Below are positions 36,518 to 48,961 of a stretch of DNA of 64,000 nt, piece after piece. Location: NCBI RefSeq assembly GCF_000237925.1, contig NC_031502.1, positions 34,463,299 through 34,527,298 on the forward strand, written 5' to 3'. Below the pieces are notes generated by a model, which saw nothing but the letters and a program-made list of their open reading frames with translations, had not been told where the DNA came from and did not search any database. Source of the DNA: Schistosoma mansoni (lineage: Eukaryota > Platyhelminthes > Trematoda > Strigeidida > Schistosomatidae). The position numbers were made by a program, and so were the translations under genes. The first letter of the stretch is position 1; each line of letters starts with the position of its first letter.

Positions 36518-37880
36518 TAAATGTCGCTGTTGTTTCCACAGCTAATCGTATATCTTTCCAAGCAACAGCTCGACCAGCCTCGTCTTCGAAATTACCTAAG
36601 TGTGACTTCAGTTGTTCCTGAAATTTACCATCGGCTTTTTCTTCACTGAGTTCAACTCTAATAGCTTTCCTTAATGTGGCTTTTCTGTGTCCAGTGAGGG
36701 GCAAGCAAATACGTACTCGTATTAGAGTATGATCACAGTCTAAACATGTATTCCAGAACGAGCAGCAGTCTTCTATTGAGCCTCTCCAACGATGACTGAT
36801 GGCAATATGGTCGACCTCAGCCCACAGTTGGTTTGGTGCAGTGAGTCGTCATGTTAGACGATATCTCTCCTTATGCTTAAAATTAGTGCTTATCGGAAAT
36901 AAACGACAGTTTGGGCAACAGCAGACGACCACTATTGCCTGTTCACTGGGCCGGACTACTAAAATACCCATCTAAATGTCTTTCTCTTTGGTTTAATCTA
37001 CCTACTTGGGAATTAAAGTCACCTGCCACAAGTACTATGTCTGAGTGTATGTATTTTCGCAAAAGTTCAGAATGCTTTCTGTAAAAGTCATCTTTCACTT
37101 TATCCAGGATGCAATCAGTGGGAGCGAAGACAGGAACGACAAAAAGGCAACGACGTGTGTAACTATCCTTCCAAGTTCTTACGGACCCGTTTAGCCGAAC
37201 AGAACATAGGCGACTGTTAAGGGGGATTCATTTTAATATTAATTGTTCTGCCCTCGTACTCAGTGCTATGTCTACACTCACTAGTCTACGAGAACTAGCC
37301 ATCGGGTCAACATATAAACAGAAACTATGCCTCGCCGGCCCCCCCATTTCGGCTAGGTGACGTCAAGTGAGTAACCACACTAGGATCCTGTATGTGTGCT
37401 TCGAAGACACAGCATACGCCAATGGTAAGAGATTCTAGCGCCTCAGCCAAGGAGACCTACCTGCTGGCCGATTCGATACAAAGTATGTACGTCGAAGGCT
37501 TCAATATGTAGTTTGCAGCGAGATTTCAGTAGAATTGAGACAGCACTAGAATCGTTGGCCATAGTGACACTTGAGGAGGAAGTCAAACGAGGATGTTTAG
37601 AGCTGAAAGTCGAGGTTGGAGGGATAATAGGAATTGAAGAGGAAAACTGATTATGAATACAGTGATCTTCAGTGCTGTTAGACATATGAGGGCGGTCATC
37701 ACTTCCCGGTTACCCACATTGTGGAACGGTTTTTCTAGTGGTACCTGAAAAGGAAACTGGGTTAGAGGTGGTCTTAGTGACCTGAGAGTGTGACCGAAGT
37801 GTCCAAGGGACAACTGCTTGAGGCCAACCACACACAACCTTCTTGTCAGTATGTTTCGATTTAATTCCGTAATTGTTGGG
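36518..37880 (-). mobile_element. LINE endonuclease portion joined to the gypsy remnant
   Basis: On the minus strand: a 5' region near 37840, the endonuclease motif SDIVLVAGDFNSQVG (near 37030), the end of the endonuclease (HIAISHRWRGSIEDC near 36810, DHTLIRVRICLPLTGHRK near 36710) and the linker toward the reverse transcriptase (AVAWKDIRLAVETTATF). There the LINE similarity stops and gypsy gag begins. Stops and shifts are present. It belongs to the same LINE family as the fragment at 16020-17440 and is related to the one at 60590-62112 (SR3/Perere-3-like). Confidence 0.68.
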
Positions 37881-38934
37881 ACCTTACCACCGGAAACGGA
37901 AATCCATAAGATAAGATGAGGTATGCATTTTTAGGGTAGACCTTTCCTAACACCACTCTTCCTTGTGGGAAAGCAGTGTCGCTGTTATGCTGGTTGTCTG
38001 AAGGAAACACCTTACTATCGCCACACCTCTGTACAATCAACAGTACAACTTCGCCCTCGGACCTTGGGTTTGCTGCTTTTCGTCTTACCGCTCTTCAACA
38101 GACCTGTTTGGCATGATAGGAACTTGGGGAACGAATGTTCCAGGTACTATAGCTTGATTGGTTCATCATGGTAAGCAGGCCCGACCATCCCGTCAAAGTA
38201 GCAGCAACGGTCGGGCGGCACGAATCGTTAGCAACAACCGATTCTGTTAGAGATCTAACTCAGAACTTCTAGGTCCCAATGTGAGCGCACTATATTTGAA
38301 CCAGAATTGGGATCTATTAACATACGCTCTTAATTTCGGTCAGAGATGAGTCCACAATATGAAACACTACAATGACTATTCATAGGACCAAAATGGTCAT
38401 CTAGTTAATGAAGCAGCATACGAGCTAAAAGTCCCGTGGAAATGTTTGGGAGGACAACCTCTGTTCGACAAATCCCCACTGCTTAGATGAAAAGTATGCA
38501 CTGTTAGATCCCTTATGGGTCACTCAAATACAGGTTCATGTTTTCTTAAATTAACTTATTCGCGCATATATATATAATCTTGCAGTAAATGATGGTTAAT
38601 TTCCGGTGTATTAGTTGAACTATTCACATACTATGACTTCATGCCATGATAATAATTCTTGTGCCCGGGAACAATAAAAAACACTTGATGTCTTGATACA
38701 TCAAAACCGTGAATTCTTCATATAACGGTATACCTAAATAGATAGGGGAAATGTCGACAAAAGTCGTGGGGCTATAAGTTTTTAACACTTCGTGAAGAAA
38801 GTATTAGAGGAATAAAAGCTTACAAATTACTTTTCGGAAATATCTATATAAATAAACTGCTTAATGACAAGGTGAGTCGATTTACAGATAGTTACACTTT
38901 TAAAAATTTACAGAATAAAATATGTATGATTTAT
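37881..38934. other. 3' flank of the J-domain gene, nothing recognised
   Basis: About 1 kb between LINE remains and the J-protein stop codon. No motif, and no good reverse AATAAA close to the stop. Confidence 0.4.
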
Positions 38935-41900
38935 CTATGACAGTGATTTTACACATAATACAACACCAGCTAAAAATGTCATAATGAAAAGAAAACTATT
39001 AGTATGAGTATACCCGGTTATTGGATGAACAAATTGATAAACACCAGTGATAGGTTTCATTGCTCTACCTCTCTCGAGTTCATACTGGCCTTGTGCTTTT
39101 GCCCACTGTGTCATTTTTTCCAGCCATCTTCTAATACGAATAGAAAGAGAGGAAAAGTCAAAAAGTTGTGTGAACTGTAAGAACAAATGACACAAAAAAG
39201 AAGAACTAATTCATACACTATTAGATTAGAGTAAAAACAGAACCACTAAGATACAAAGAAAAAAATGTGAATGAAGATTATATATTGACAGGCAAAACTG
39301 ATGATATCAAAGTATATTGAACAGTTTTTGGTTATCAAAACTCTAATAGTAAAGGTGTTTATCCATTGAATAGAAATTAGACAAATAGTTCAGTTTTACA
39401 AAAAGATGATGTTTAGATAGAACAGATGGGATTTGGCTAGCAGTGGAGTCCAAGGCGAGCGTTTCGCTCTATTTGGAACCTGTTCATCTATTTCATATAA
39501 ACTTGTGTCAATTGCTAATATCAAGGCTATCTGCACAGCACAAACATATGTCAACTAAGACTGGTTTTAATTCAGTCAAAGTACTAACAACGGCATATCC
39601 GAAACCGTTACAAACTCGATTAGAAAGATGACGACTGGAAGTATTATCATAAACATTAATTTCTTTGATATTGAAAGTTTGGATTTCAAGATTTACTTTG
39701 ACAACCTTCACATTCCTAAAGTATACATGAAAGATGGCAAGCGTTTAGGTACTTAGACTTCCAAAGATAAACACGGTTATCGATGTTTCATTCATATCTA
39801 TGATGTAAAACAGTTTGTATGATTATCATAGAAATTTAATATAACCTAGTGAGTTTTAGTCTCATTTACATAACGGGGTATTGGAACATCATAATAAAAC
39901 TGCCAATCAATTGAGTAGGCTAAAAAGTCAAACACACAATTTCAAATCAAAATCAGTTATTTATGTTACCGGTATTACATGGATGAAAGCACTTAAAAAT
40001 AATTATTACAGTCATTCAAAAGTTAGTGGAAATTAACTACATGTCATTTTGAATGGTTATATTTTATTTTTGCTTACTAGGATGAATCACCAGAGATAGC
40101 TAACAGGTATTATGTTTTAAGGTAAGATATTTTAAAACCTGTTAGTTAGTTGTAGTCGGTAGGAAAACAAAAAGACAATAACTTTTCTAGTTTTGAACGT
40201 ACAAATTGATGAAATACGGATAATTAGTCGAACATAACAAGAATCAAGTAGTGTCTTTAAAACCTCAGCCAGATAACGAGATGGCGGTGATAGATTACTG
40301 TAACCACACCAACTAATTCCAATTTATTATTCATATTTATAATGGGAACCAGTATTGTCTAACCATGTAGGTCCATTAGTATAAAATTACAGTTACTAAG
40401 CTACATTAATTAACAGTTATTGTGTAACATCAAATGAAGCCATGATATTGGATAGTAAATCTAAAATTTACGGAACAACTATAATTTAAGATTTATTACC
40501 TACAGTTAGATACTGGTGTGCATATAATTACCATAATATGTTTCCCCTATTTAACTCATAAGATATAGATTTTTTAAACGAAATCATACTGATCAATAGC
40601 AATGTACATATTTTACAGAAATGATCCAACACAATGTTGATTGTCTTAACTCCTGCAGCACATTGATGTTGAAAATACTCCACTTCAGTTTTAATTGTCA
40701 GTCGGTAAATACAGATATTCTTGGTCAATCAGTCCTAATCAAGATGAAAGAAGTGTCCTGAATTGCGCTAATAACTAATATAATTAAAACTTGTTACCAC
40801 AGGAAAGCGTGATCCATGGGTTGCTACTGTATTCGCTATGAAGAATTCGTGAAACTTAAGGTTAATTAAACTGATGTTAAGTACGTTTTATTAACACACC
40901 AGCTAAACTTATTCACTAATGTACATGCACTTGATTACGAACCCAGTTAACTAACTAATGACATGATCGCGTAATATTTCGTAAAAATAATATTGGTTTT
41001 GCATACCGGTAACTGTTACTTAATGAATTGAAAATAGGAACTTCAGTTGCAACACACAACGTATACACAGTGAGTTTTCCCTGGTGAGTTGGAACGTAAC
41101 TTACTAATAATAATCGCACATAGTCATCTGTAAGCTTATGAATGTGAAAAGGAAGGTGATCAGATACATATATGATACGAAGGGTAGGTAAAATACATGC
41201 TTTTAGTACACCAGTTTTTCATAATGGTTAAATCAAGTGGTGTAAACCTGATCTAATCGCTCAAAATTCGGTGCTTTTACGACTTAGTTTTTAACAGGCT
41301 AGGTGCTTACCCCTGTTGAAGGATGTGATTCTAAGCTGAAGACATTAAAGAAAGTGAGGGGTCAATATTACGAATCCACATAACAACCTATTAAAATCTA
41401 ATCCATTGAAACAAACTTATACACCAAACAAAGGGCTCTTATACATTTTTGTATGTAGTAAATCTCATAAAGATAGTATAAATACCTGTGGACACAATAA
41501 TCTATTGGATAATCAAGGAGCAGGCAGAACTAACCTTCGCATTTCGTTCTCATAAGCTTCCAAACCAACCTTGTCAAGATCAGGTGGTGGGTGAGGATAA
41601 TGCATTCGAAAAGCATCAGCACTAATTCCAAAGGCATTGACTTTTCTATTTAAGTCATATTCTCGACGAGATTCCGACCTTCCAAGGACCGAATACGCCT
41701 CGCTTACTTCGGCAAAATGTTTCTTTGCTTTATCATCTAAACACTTGTCAGGATGGTACTGATAAAAGTATGATTAGTTAGACGTAAATAGAACCTTTTT
41801 GGATAGATCTAAGTAGGCAGCTTTAATTTCTTCTGGGGATGCTGTACTTTTGACATTTAAAACCTCATAGTAATCTCTAAATTCTTTCAATGTGCTGAAA

Positions 41901-41965
41901 TACTTGTATACCCAACGAAAAGTATGAGTTAGTTTTCTAGTTTTATTAGAAGTGGCTAGGAACAT
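38935..41965 (-). CDS. J-domain protein with C-terminal membrane helix (DNAJC4/DNAJC30-like)
   Basis: Three exons on the minus strand: 41965-41795, 41758-41535 and 39130-38935 (stop), joining in phase to 196 residues. Residues ~1-30 (MFLATSNKTRKLTHTFRW onward) are basic and Ser/Thr-rich with no acidic residue until ~28, compatible with a mitochondrial presequence. A J domain follows (~31-95): DYYEVLNVKSTASPEEIKAA, the catalytic YHPDK, then FAEVSEAYSVLGRSESRREY. The C-terminal part contains WLEKMTQWAKAQGQYELERG and one hydrophobic segment near the end (SFLFIMTFLAGVVLCV). J proteins stimulate the Hsp70 ATPase; HPD is intact. J domain plus C-terminal membrane anchor and short length match DNAJC4 and mitochondrial DNAJC30, and I cannot choose between them. 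The first intron (41759-41794) is only 36 nt, as in schistosome micro-introns; the second is 2.4 kb. The start is the first Met of the open frame. Confidence 0.88.
39428..39500 (-). repeat. Decayed hammerhead-bearing repeat in the J-protein intron
   Basis: Minus strand: GATGAACAGGTTCC, then AAATAGAGC, GAAACGCTCGCC and TTGGACTCCAC. This follows the right half of a schistosome hammerhead (GAAAC, stem III, stem I). The CUGANGA box is lost and the cleavage triplet reads GCC, so it is inactive. It belongs with the relics at 14215-14330 and 58663-58785. Confidence 0.55.
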
Positions 41966-43326
41966 ATGATCGGCTATAATTCCCTAATAAGAGAAAAAAT
42001 TGGCTGTTACTCAGAGCACACAATTTTATAATATTTTGTTTATAACTGTCTAAAACCAGGGGAAAAGAAGCGTAATAGTTCTAATTTTTATTACTAAAGT
42101 TTCCGTACAATTTTAGTGAGGTTGAGTCCTCTGAGCTAATTTTGTACTTTTAGACAATATCAACACAACCACATAATTCCACTGATAACAAATCTCAATG
42201 GAAGTACGCAACCACTAGTCAACTTTAAGTTTAGAATAATAGATAGCTACTGAACTTCAGGGATAATATAATCGGTTCAACCATACACACAGAAATGAGA
42301 AAAAAGCCAGCAGTTATAGCATTTACATAATATCCAGATGCGCATCTGGTGCTAACAAGACAATGCTTTTAACCAAGCTACGAATCAGTGACTCTCACGA
42401 TAGGCTATTATCCATCATCAAGAGACTTCGTATAAATTCCCAAAAAACGAATACCTCCCACAAATCTTTCAGTGTATGCAGTTACACCGATGCACAAAAC
42501 ATAACTACCTTGTATATCTCAACCGCAAAGCATATGACTTCAAGCAGATTCATTAAACAAACAAAAACCTTACGAAGACGAAGTGATTAAATCTGATCCT
42601 CATCAACACTAACCAGTTGAGTAAGTCAAGGTAGATGACAGTGATAAATGTCTAGATCGACGCCTAAAAGTCAAAGAAACTGGCTACATTAAAAAGCTTA
42701 GGGTAAGAAGCGGCAGCTATCAAAATCTATAAGGACAATGCATTTTGGTTACTAGCTCATGATTAATGAATTGAAACATGAAGAAACTATAGGGAAAAAC
42801 GATGAAGTCATTTAATTTGTCCTTTAACGTTCTGTTATTATTTAGTGATCTGGTAGTGGATTAGCGATGCAGTCTATCAGTAAAAGCACAACATAACACG
42901 CCATCTTCGATGAAGGACTGGATCCAGTCCATTCACTGAACTAAAATTAAACAATTGTTCCGTTTGGTTAACCAAAGGGGACCGCCCAGCTAAGCAATCA
43001 AAAGAATGTAAAACCTCAAAGCTACGGGGCATAATCATAGTTATGCTTTATTTCACCTTTGTTAGCCTTTATTTTCCTTTATTGGTTGCTTGGGTGTATA
43101 CTACGTGAGGAGAGATTTTCATACAAAGACTCACATGACAATTAGGAACATTTTATTCGAATGGCCAAAATATATGACGTGATATATTTTGACCGAAGTA
43201 CTACAGTAATCTTTTAAATGTTAGCAGCTATTCTGCAATAAAATGCATGCATCAACTAAAATTTTAGTCGATGTCTGGACTTCCCAGTTAATGAAATTTC
43301 GCTCTTAGATATAAAAGAGAACCGCG
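41966..43326. other. 5' flank of the J-protein gene, nothing recognised
   Basis: The promoter of the J-protein should be at its left edge on the minus strand. No TATA or other element can be singled out, and no repeat was recognised. Confidence 0.4.
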
Positions 43327-43631
43327 ATGAACGAAGACCAAAAAGTCAGCCAGCGACCAGTTACCTTCCTGCAGTTCACAACAAACCTAATGGGCTATAT
43401 AGTAAATAAGTCAAGTACTGATGACCTTGAGAAGCAGGTTCAAGTGGTTCAAATGGCTGTGGATGGAATAGAAGCTTAGCGGGCTTCCGTGTCTAGTAGC
43501 AGTGGATCACCAATACCTCTAGACAAGAACCTAGGTATATTAATGATAATAGGAAAAAAAGAAATTGGTAAATCATTACGAGATGTTATCCTTGATCTTT
43601 CAGATTACGTCAAGTTTCCTCTTAAAGGACT
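43327..43631 (+). pseudogene. Unidentified coding-like frame, left part, cut by the gypsy insertion
   Basis: A ~100-codon frame with protein-like composition starts at an ATG (MNEDQKVSQRPVTFLQFTTN, then LEKQVQVVQMAVDGIEA and KSLRDVILDLSDYVKFPLK). It has one in-frame interruption and runs straight into the 5' LTR. The matching right part is at 48962-49100 on the far side of the element, in another frame. I do not recognise the family. It could be a host exon, a retroposed gene copy or part of another element. Confidence 0.4.
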
Positions 43632-43957
43632 TGTAGCTGTAAATAATTCCCCAAAATCAATAGCTCATTAAGTGTTCGACATTGGATGCTGACCATGTTG
43701 TTTAGGTGGACTTGTTTAACTGAAGGCTTTCGGTCATGCATCCGTACCAGATCACGTTTCAACACGGTGTGGGACACAGCTCCTACGTTTCATTAGCCAG
43801 CTTATAGAAAAGGTCCTCGATATATTGGTAACGAATCAAATATATCTTTCCTGCCTCTTCTCGTCTGACTTCTGATTTCTATCTGACTGGGAACGATCGA
43901 ATATAGAAGGTGCTACTGGTAGCTAGTTGTAAAACTAGAACATCCGTTGCATCATCA
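43632..43957 (+). repeat. 5' LTR (326 bp)
   Basis: Direct repeat of 48636-48961, identical apart from one transition. TG...CA ends. It contains the element's promoter by family analogy. A much older relative stands alone at 55628-55940. Confidence 0.93.
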
Positions 43958-43958
43958 T

Positions 43959-43976
43959 TGGTGAGACCGACGTGAT
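43959..43976 (+). promoter_or_regulatory. Primer-binding site, tRNA-Trp type
   Basis: TGGTGAGACCGACGTGAT starts one base after the 5' LTR. It matches the complement of the tRNA-Trp 3' end (as I recall the eukaryotic sequence) at 16 of 18 positions. tRNA-Trp priming is characteristic of the CsRn1/Boudicca group. Confidence 0.75.
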
Positions 43977-44138
43977 CTGGTACACCGAGCGCACAAACTG
44001 TGAGTCTGTTCCATTTTGGAATATTATTATTCATTGTTATTGTTTATTTGAATTTTATATATTGTGATATACTTTTTTTTCGCGAATTTTTTTTTCCGGA
44101 TATATTTTACTTAGATATTTTTCGTTATCTATATTACT

Positions 44139-44972
44139 ATGACGGAACACTCACCCAAGGTTTTTAAGTTAAAGTCTATTCCCCCTATTTCGATTCAGTT
44201 AACGTCATTTTGGCCCGACAATATCGAGTCCTGGTTCTGCTATGCAGAAGCCGATTTTTGCATGCACGGAATCACGGACTCGCGCACACGTTTCCTCGCG
44301 GTAGTTAAGGCGTTACCGCGCGAGTTTAACAGGTGCGTAACACCTAGTATGTTTACTAGTGATGTTCCCGAACCTTACGAAACGCTTAAACTATCGATTT
44401 TAAAACGCGGAGACCTAACTGATCGACAACGGTTAGACCAACTCCTTAACAATATCGACTTACAACATGGTTCTGCGACAGACATGTTGCTTAGAATGAG
44501 AGAAGTCATTGGCCAACGAACTTTCGATGATGGCCTATTTAGACAACTTTTCTTGTCTAATCTCCCTCAACAGGTGCAGGCAGTGCTTGTTTCATTTCAA
44601 AACAATGCCATAGATGAACTAGCTACATCTGCCGATCGAATCTTGGAAATCACCAAATTTTCTAAGGCCGAGGTTTTTACTATCAAAGAAAAACCCCAAT
44701 CGACCTCAACTGACATGGCCGAACTATGTCACACGCTTACAAGATATCTTAGAGTTCGTAATGACCGTAGTCGGTCAAAATCCTCACGTAGGAGCGTTTC
44801 ACGTAAGAGATCTGTCTCTCGACCACGAGAGACAGACAACCCCGACTGGTGCTGGTATCACAACCAGTACGGTAAATCCTCTAGAAATTGCAGGAAGCCC
44901 TGCAATTATCCGACCCCAAAATCGAGTGACACGAAAAACAGTTCGGGAAACTTCCCAGCCGGCACGCGTTAA
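44139..44972 (+). CDS. Gypsy gag protein
   Basis: 277-residue open frame. The N-terminal half is capsid-like ([59 protein letters not shown]). A basic Arg/Ser stretch follows, then a zinc-binding motif [19 protein letters not shown] with CHCC-type spacing. Gag proteins of this clade package the RNA genome. The pol frame overlaps its end in the -1 frame, consistent with ribosomal frameshifting as known for the family. The gag pieces at 35900-36517 (-) are old relatives. Confidence 0.9.
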   Translation: MTEHSPKVFKLKSIPPISIQLTSFWPDNIESWFCYAEADFCMHGITDSRTRFLAVVKALPREFNRCVTPSMFTSDVPEPYETLKLSILKRGDLTDRQRLDQLLNNIDLQHGSATDMLLRMREVIGQRTFDDGLFRQLFLSNLPQQVQAVLVSFQNNAIDELATSADRILEITKFSKAEVFTIKEKPQSTSTDMAELCHTLTRYLRVRNDRSRSKSSRRSVSRKRSVSRPRETDNPDWCWYHNQYGKSSRNCRKPCNYPTPKSSDTKNSSGNFPAGTR

Positions 44973-45019
44973 CGGCAACCGTAGCCGGCGAACACAGCCG
45001 CCTCTTATATGTCACGGAT

Positions 45020-48000
45020 GTGACTACGAAAGTTCGCTACCTCGTCGACACCGGCGCAGAAGTTAGCGTTCTTCCAGCAAATCCCAACGACAGACTTCGC
45101 GAGTCTGTTTTAAGTTTACAGGCGGCAAACGGAAAATCGATCGCTACTTACGGTAAAAGGTACGTCTACCTTAACGTGGGTTTACGCAAACCCATCCACT
45201 GGATCTTCGTTGTTGCAGATGTTTCTATGCCAATCATTGGTATAGACCTGTTACAACACCACAATCTACTCATCGACACACGCTCACGAAGGTTAATAAA
45301 TGGAAACACTAAGTTATCCGTTTGCATAACTCCTTGTTCTGGTTGCAGGTTATCCCCAGTCACGATTAAGCACGCCATAGACCCCTCGTACCAATCAGTA
45401 CTCGACAAATACCCCGGGATATACCAATCGCAATCGAAATTACCTTGTGTAACCAGCAATGTTACACATCACATCTCGACTACAGGACCACCTGTATTTT
45501 CGAAAGCTCGAAGACTCGCTCCCGAGAAGCTTAGGTTAGCTAAAAACGAATTCGACCACATGATGGACCTAGGGATAATTCGACCATCGAATAGTCCATG
45601 GGCATCCCCATTGCACATGGTCCCTAAAAAGGACAGCAATGATTGGCGGCCAACTGGTGATTATCGGCGTCTGAATGCTAAAACCATTCCCGATCGTTAC
45701 CCGCTGCCTCATATTCACGATTTGACAGCTACCTTGAAAGGTACAACTGTCTTTTCGAAAATCGACTTGGTTAAAGCTTATAACCAAATCCCGATGGCAC
45801 CTGACGACATTACTAAAACCGCCATCATCACTCCCTTCGGTCTTTACGAATTTCTACGAATGCCTTTTGGTTTAAGAAATGCGGCTCAAACCTTCCAAAG
45901 GTTTATAGACGACGTCTTCCGAGGTCTCAACTTCGTACATGCGTATGTTGATGACTGTCTAATAGCAAGTCCGGACAGAGAATCACATCTCAAGCATCTG
46001 GACATTGTTTTCGATCGACTCCAAAGGCATGGCATTACTGTCAACATTCAGAAATGCCAAATCGGAACTAACTGCTTAGACTTCTTAGGACACACTATTG
46101 ATGCCCAAGGCATCCGACCCCTTAGGAGCAAAGTGGCGGCCATTCTGGATTACCCAGAACCGACCACGATCAAGCAGTTACGAACTTTTAACGGACTCGT
46201 AAGTTTCTATAGACGGTTCATACCTAAATGCGCGTCCCTTATGAAACCGTTAACCGATCAGCTTCGTGGAAATGCGAAATCAATTAGTTTAGACGACATA
46301 GCCCGTAAAGCATTCTCCACAGTTAAGGAACACATCGCTAAAGCAACCCTGCTTGCTCATCAGGACACTCAAGCGCCCATTAGTATCGCAGTAGACGCAT
46401 CCGACTCAGCAATCGGAGGAGTCTTACAACAATGGGTTAACAACTATTGGCAACCTTTAGGACTTTTCTCGAGACGGTTACTAGACGCGGAATCTAGGTA
46501 CAGCACGTTCGGTAGGGAACTCCTAGCTATGTATTGTGCTGTACGGCATTTTCAACAATCCATCGAAGGAAGAGAATTCACGCTTTTTACCGATCACAAA
46601 CCTCTTACCTTCTCTTTAAGTTCATCTTCAGACAAGTACTCACCGCGAGAGTCTCGACAACTCGACTACATTTCGCAGTTTACTTCAGACATACAACATA
46701 TTTCTGGAGCAAACAATGTAGTCGCAGACGCCTTGTCTCGAATTAGCTCCTTGAACAGTTTCCAAGGAATCGACCTTCTTAAACTCGCTCAGCTTCAAAA
46801 AGAAGACATTGATCTTCAGCATGAGTTATCCTCGACAACTCTTAAACTAAGTATTAGGCAGATGGGAACAGGTAAGGAAACCTTACTCTGTGACACATCT
46901 ACAGGTAGGGATCGTCCAATTGTACCAAAACATTATCGCCGCAACGTCTTCAATACGTTGCACAATCTTTCTCATCCAGGTGCTCGTGCAACAGTCAAAC
47001 TTATAGCCGAACGCTTTTGCTGGCCTGGCATGAATAAAGACGTAAGGGAGTGGGCACGCTCCTGTGTTAGCTGTCAGAAAGCTAAGGTCGTAAGACACAA
47101 CAAATGTCCCTTAGGCTCTTTCAAAACCCCTGACGCTCGTTTCGACCACGTCCATCTAGATTTGGTAGGACCCTTACCCGACTCGAACGGATACTCCTAT
47201 CTCCTAACATGCGTAGACCGTTTCACTCGATGGCCAGAAGCAGTACCGATTAAGGACATTACTGCTGAAACCGTGGCCCGCGCTTTCGTCGAACGATGGG
47301 TAGCAAGTTTCGGCTGCCCTTCAACCATCACTACAGACCGCGGACGCCAGTTCGAATCTGGACTTTTCCGTTGTCTAACCTCACTTTTAGGAATCACGCG
47401 CTTCCTAACGACCGCCTACCACCCACAAACAAACGGGTTGGTAGAACGTTTTCATCGACAACTAAAAGCCTCATTGTCAGCTTCAAACGTTTCACAGTGG
47501 ACAGACGCTCTTCCACTCGTCTTGCTAGGTATCCGCAATGCAGTGAAAGCTGATATTGGATACACGGCAAGTCAACTCGTTTACGGAACGACCCTCCGAC
47601 TCCCAGGAGAATTCGTGGATCCTTCAGCTTCTTCATTGAACATGGATCTAAACTCTTACACGAGTAGGCTTACAAACGCTATGCGTTCAGTTAAACCTGC
47701 TCACACTCGACCTCAATCAACTGATGTTTTCGTTCAACCCGAATTACGACATAGTACACACGTCTTCCTTCGTCGAGACTCACATCGACGACCCCTCGAA
47801 TCAGCATACGAAGGACCCTTCAAAGTTCTTCAACGCGAACCTAAGTACTATGTAGTAGATAAGAACGGTACGAACGATAGCATCAGTATCGACCGACTCA
47901 AAGCAGCGTACTTAGAAGGAAACCCTAGCTACGTCGATTTTCCTTCGGTACAAGCAAACGACACAGCTACTACACTCGTAGTACCCTACACGACAGCCGA

Positions 48001-48103
48001 CACACAACTTGATACTTCGTCAACGTCGATAGATAAACCTAAAACAACGCGTTCTGGAAGACGAGTAAGATTTCCAGAACATCTTAACGAATATTGCACG
48101 TAG
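45020..48103 (+). CDS. Gypsy pol polyprotein (protease, RT, RNase H, integrase)
   Basis: 1027 codons from the first usable start, open without interruption; the frame also extends upstream into the end of gag. Domains: aspartic protease [10 protein letters not shown] near residue 11; reverse transcriptase from about 150 to 370 with YVDD near 309; RNase H with [11 protein letters not shown] near 457 and TDHKPLTF near 525; integrase with an H-H-C-C zinc module ([12 protein letters not shown] to CVSCQKAK, about 650-690); and catalytic D-D-E residues in [10 protein letters not shown] (~714), [10 protein letters not shown] (~772) and [10 protein letters not shown] (~806). The C-terminal tail carries a basic [13 protein letters not shown] end. 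All catalytic residues seen are intact. In this clade gag-pol is made by -1 frameshifting. Confidence 0.93.
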   Translation: MTTKVRYLVDTGAEVSVLPANPNDRLRESVLSLQAANGKSIATYGKRYVYLNVGLRKPIHWIFVVADVSMPIIGIDLLQHHNLLIDTRSRRLINGNTKLSVCITPCSGCRLSPVTIKHAIDPSYQSVLDKYPGIYQSQSKLPCVTSNVTHHISTTGPPVFSKARRLAPEKLRLAKNEFDHMMDLGIIRPSNSPWASPLHMVPKKDSNDWRPTGDYRRLNAKTIPDRYPLPHIHDLTATLKGTTVFSKIDLVKAYNQIPMAPDDITKTAIITPFGLYEFLRMPFGLRNAAQTFQRFIDDVFRGLNFVHAYVDDCLIASPDRESHLKHLDIVFDRLQRHGITVNIQKCQIGTNCLDFLGHTIDAQGIRPLRSKVAAILDYPEPTTIKQLRTFNGLVSFYRRFIPKCASLMKPLTDQLRGNAKSISLDDIARKAFSTVKEHIAKATLLAHQDTQAPISIAVDASDSAIGGVLQQWVNNYWQPLGLFSRRLLDAESRYSTFGRELLAMYCAVRHFQQSIEGREFTLFTDHKPLTFSLSSSSDKYSPRESRQLDYISQFTSDIQHISGANNVVADALSRISSLNSFQGIDLLKLAQLQKEDIDLQHELSSTTLKLSIRQMGTGKETLLCDTSTGRDRPIVPKHYRRNVFNTLHNLSHPGARATVKLIAERFCWPGMNKDVREWARSCVSCQKAKVVRHNKCPLGSFKTPDARFDHVHLDLVGPLPDSNGYSYLLTCVDRFTRWPEAVPIKDITAETVARAFVERWVASFGCPSTITTDRGRQFESGLFRCLTSLLGITRFLTTAYHPQTNGLVERFHRQLKASLSASNVSQWTDALPLVLLGIRNAVKADIGYTASQLVYGTTLRLPGEFVDPSASSLNMDLNSYTSRLTNAMRSVKPAHTRPQSTDVFVQPELRHSTHVFLRRDSHRRPLESAYEGPFKVLQREPKYYVVDKNGTNDSISIDRLKAAYLEGNPSYVDFPSVQANDTATTLVVPYTTADTQLDTSSTSIDKPKTTRSGRRVRFPEHLNEYCT

Positions 48104-48635
48104 GACATAAGCTTTATCTTGAATTACCCTTTCATAGTTTATTATAAAATTTTTTTATATGCTCATTTTTTTTATTTATATAAAAAAAACAGCATTTTTT
48201 TAAATTTTTTTTGAGCGTATATATATATATTTTTATATATAAAAAAAAACCAAAAGAAAACCATTTTTTTCCGATCGCTTTTACGCTTTTTGTAAGTGTA
48301 TTAGTTTATTCTTTTTTTTTTCCCGCTCATCTTGTGTCCCTACGCAAGTACGAGTGTATTTTTGATATGCACTCACACGTTCTATTTTTCCTCTTTTCCA
48401 GGACGGCTGGAAAAGAACGACGAAGTTTCGCAAGGAACCGGAATTTTTCATTGTACTATATTTCTTTATTGCTATGTTGTACATTTTGGTCCCATAGTTT
48501 AAGGAAAGACGACCAGACGCTGCTAAACGAAGCAAGCTATCAGAAGAGTGTTTACCAACGACAAACTCGTTGGGTTTAAACTTCCGGCTGGTCACGTCTT
48601 AGGGGCATCACTACCTCACTAGGGGGGGAGTGATT
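48104..48635 (+). promoter_or_regulatory. 3' non-coding part of the gypsy element, with polypurine tract
   Basis: A 0.5-kb region after the pol stop with T/A-rich runs and (TA)n near 48218. It ends in the purine tract AGGGGGGGAG (about 48620-48630) just before the 3' LTR, the expected primer for plus-strand DNA synthesis. Open frames on both strands here (48211-48579, 48281-48595) show no env-like features. Confidence 0.7.
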
Positions 48636-48961
48636 TGTAGCTGTAAATAATTCCCCAAAATCAATAGCTCATTAAGTGTTCGACATTGGATGCTGACCAT
48701 GTTGTTTAGGTGGACTTGTTTAACTGAAGGCTTTCGGTCATGCATCCGTACCAGATCACGTTTCAACACGGCGTGGGACACAGCTCCTACGTTTCATTAG
48801 CCAGCTTATAGAAAAGGTCCTCGATATATTGGTAACGAATCAAATATATCTTTCCTGCCTCTTCTCGTCTGACTTCTGATTTCTATCTGACTGGGAACGA
48901 TCGAATATAGAAGGTGCTACTGGTAGCTAGTTGTAAAACTAGAACATCCGTTGCATCATCA
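48636..48961 (+). repeat. 3' LTR (326 bp)
   Basis: Direct repeat of the 5' LTR with one base difference. It is followed directly by GACT, the right copy of the target duplication. Confidence 0.93.

Larger units (their letters stand above)
43632..48961 (+). mobile_element. Complete young Ty3/gypsy LTR retrotransposon, CsRn1/Boudicca clade
   Basis: 5330 bp with direct LTRs of 326 bp at both ends (43632-43957, 48636-48961), beginning TGTAGC and ending CATCATCA. They differ at a single base by my comparison. GACT flanks both sides as a 4-bp target duplication. Order: LTR, primer-binding site, gag, pol (protease, reverse transcriptase, RNase H, integrase), polypurine tract, LTR. The gag zinc motif has the unusual CHCC-like form of the CsRn1 clade, and the primer site fits tRNA-Trp. 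No env frame is seen. It looks whole, and the near-identical LTRs mean a very recent insertion. It lies between the J-protein and ZYG11B genes and splits a coding-like frame. Confidence 0.93.

Noticed and set aside
48211-48595. Overlapping frames after gypsy pol, possible env
   Set aside because: No signal peptide plus transmembrane plus cysteine pattern. The region is low-complexity 3' non-coding sequence before the polypurine tract.
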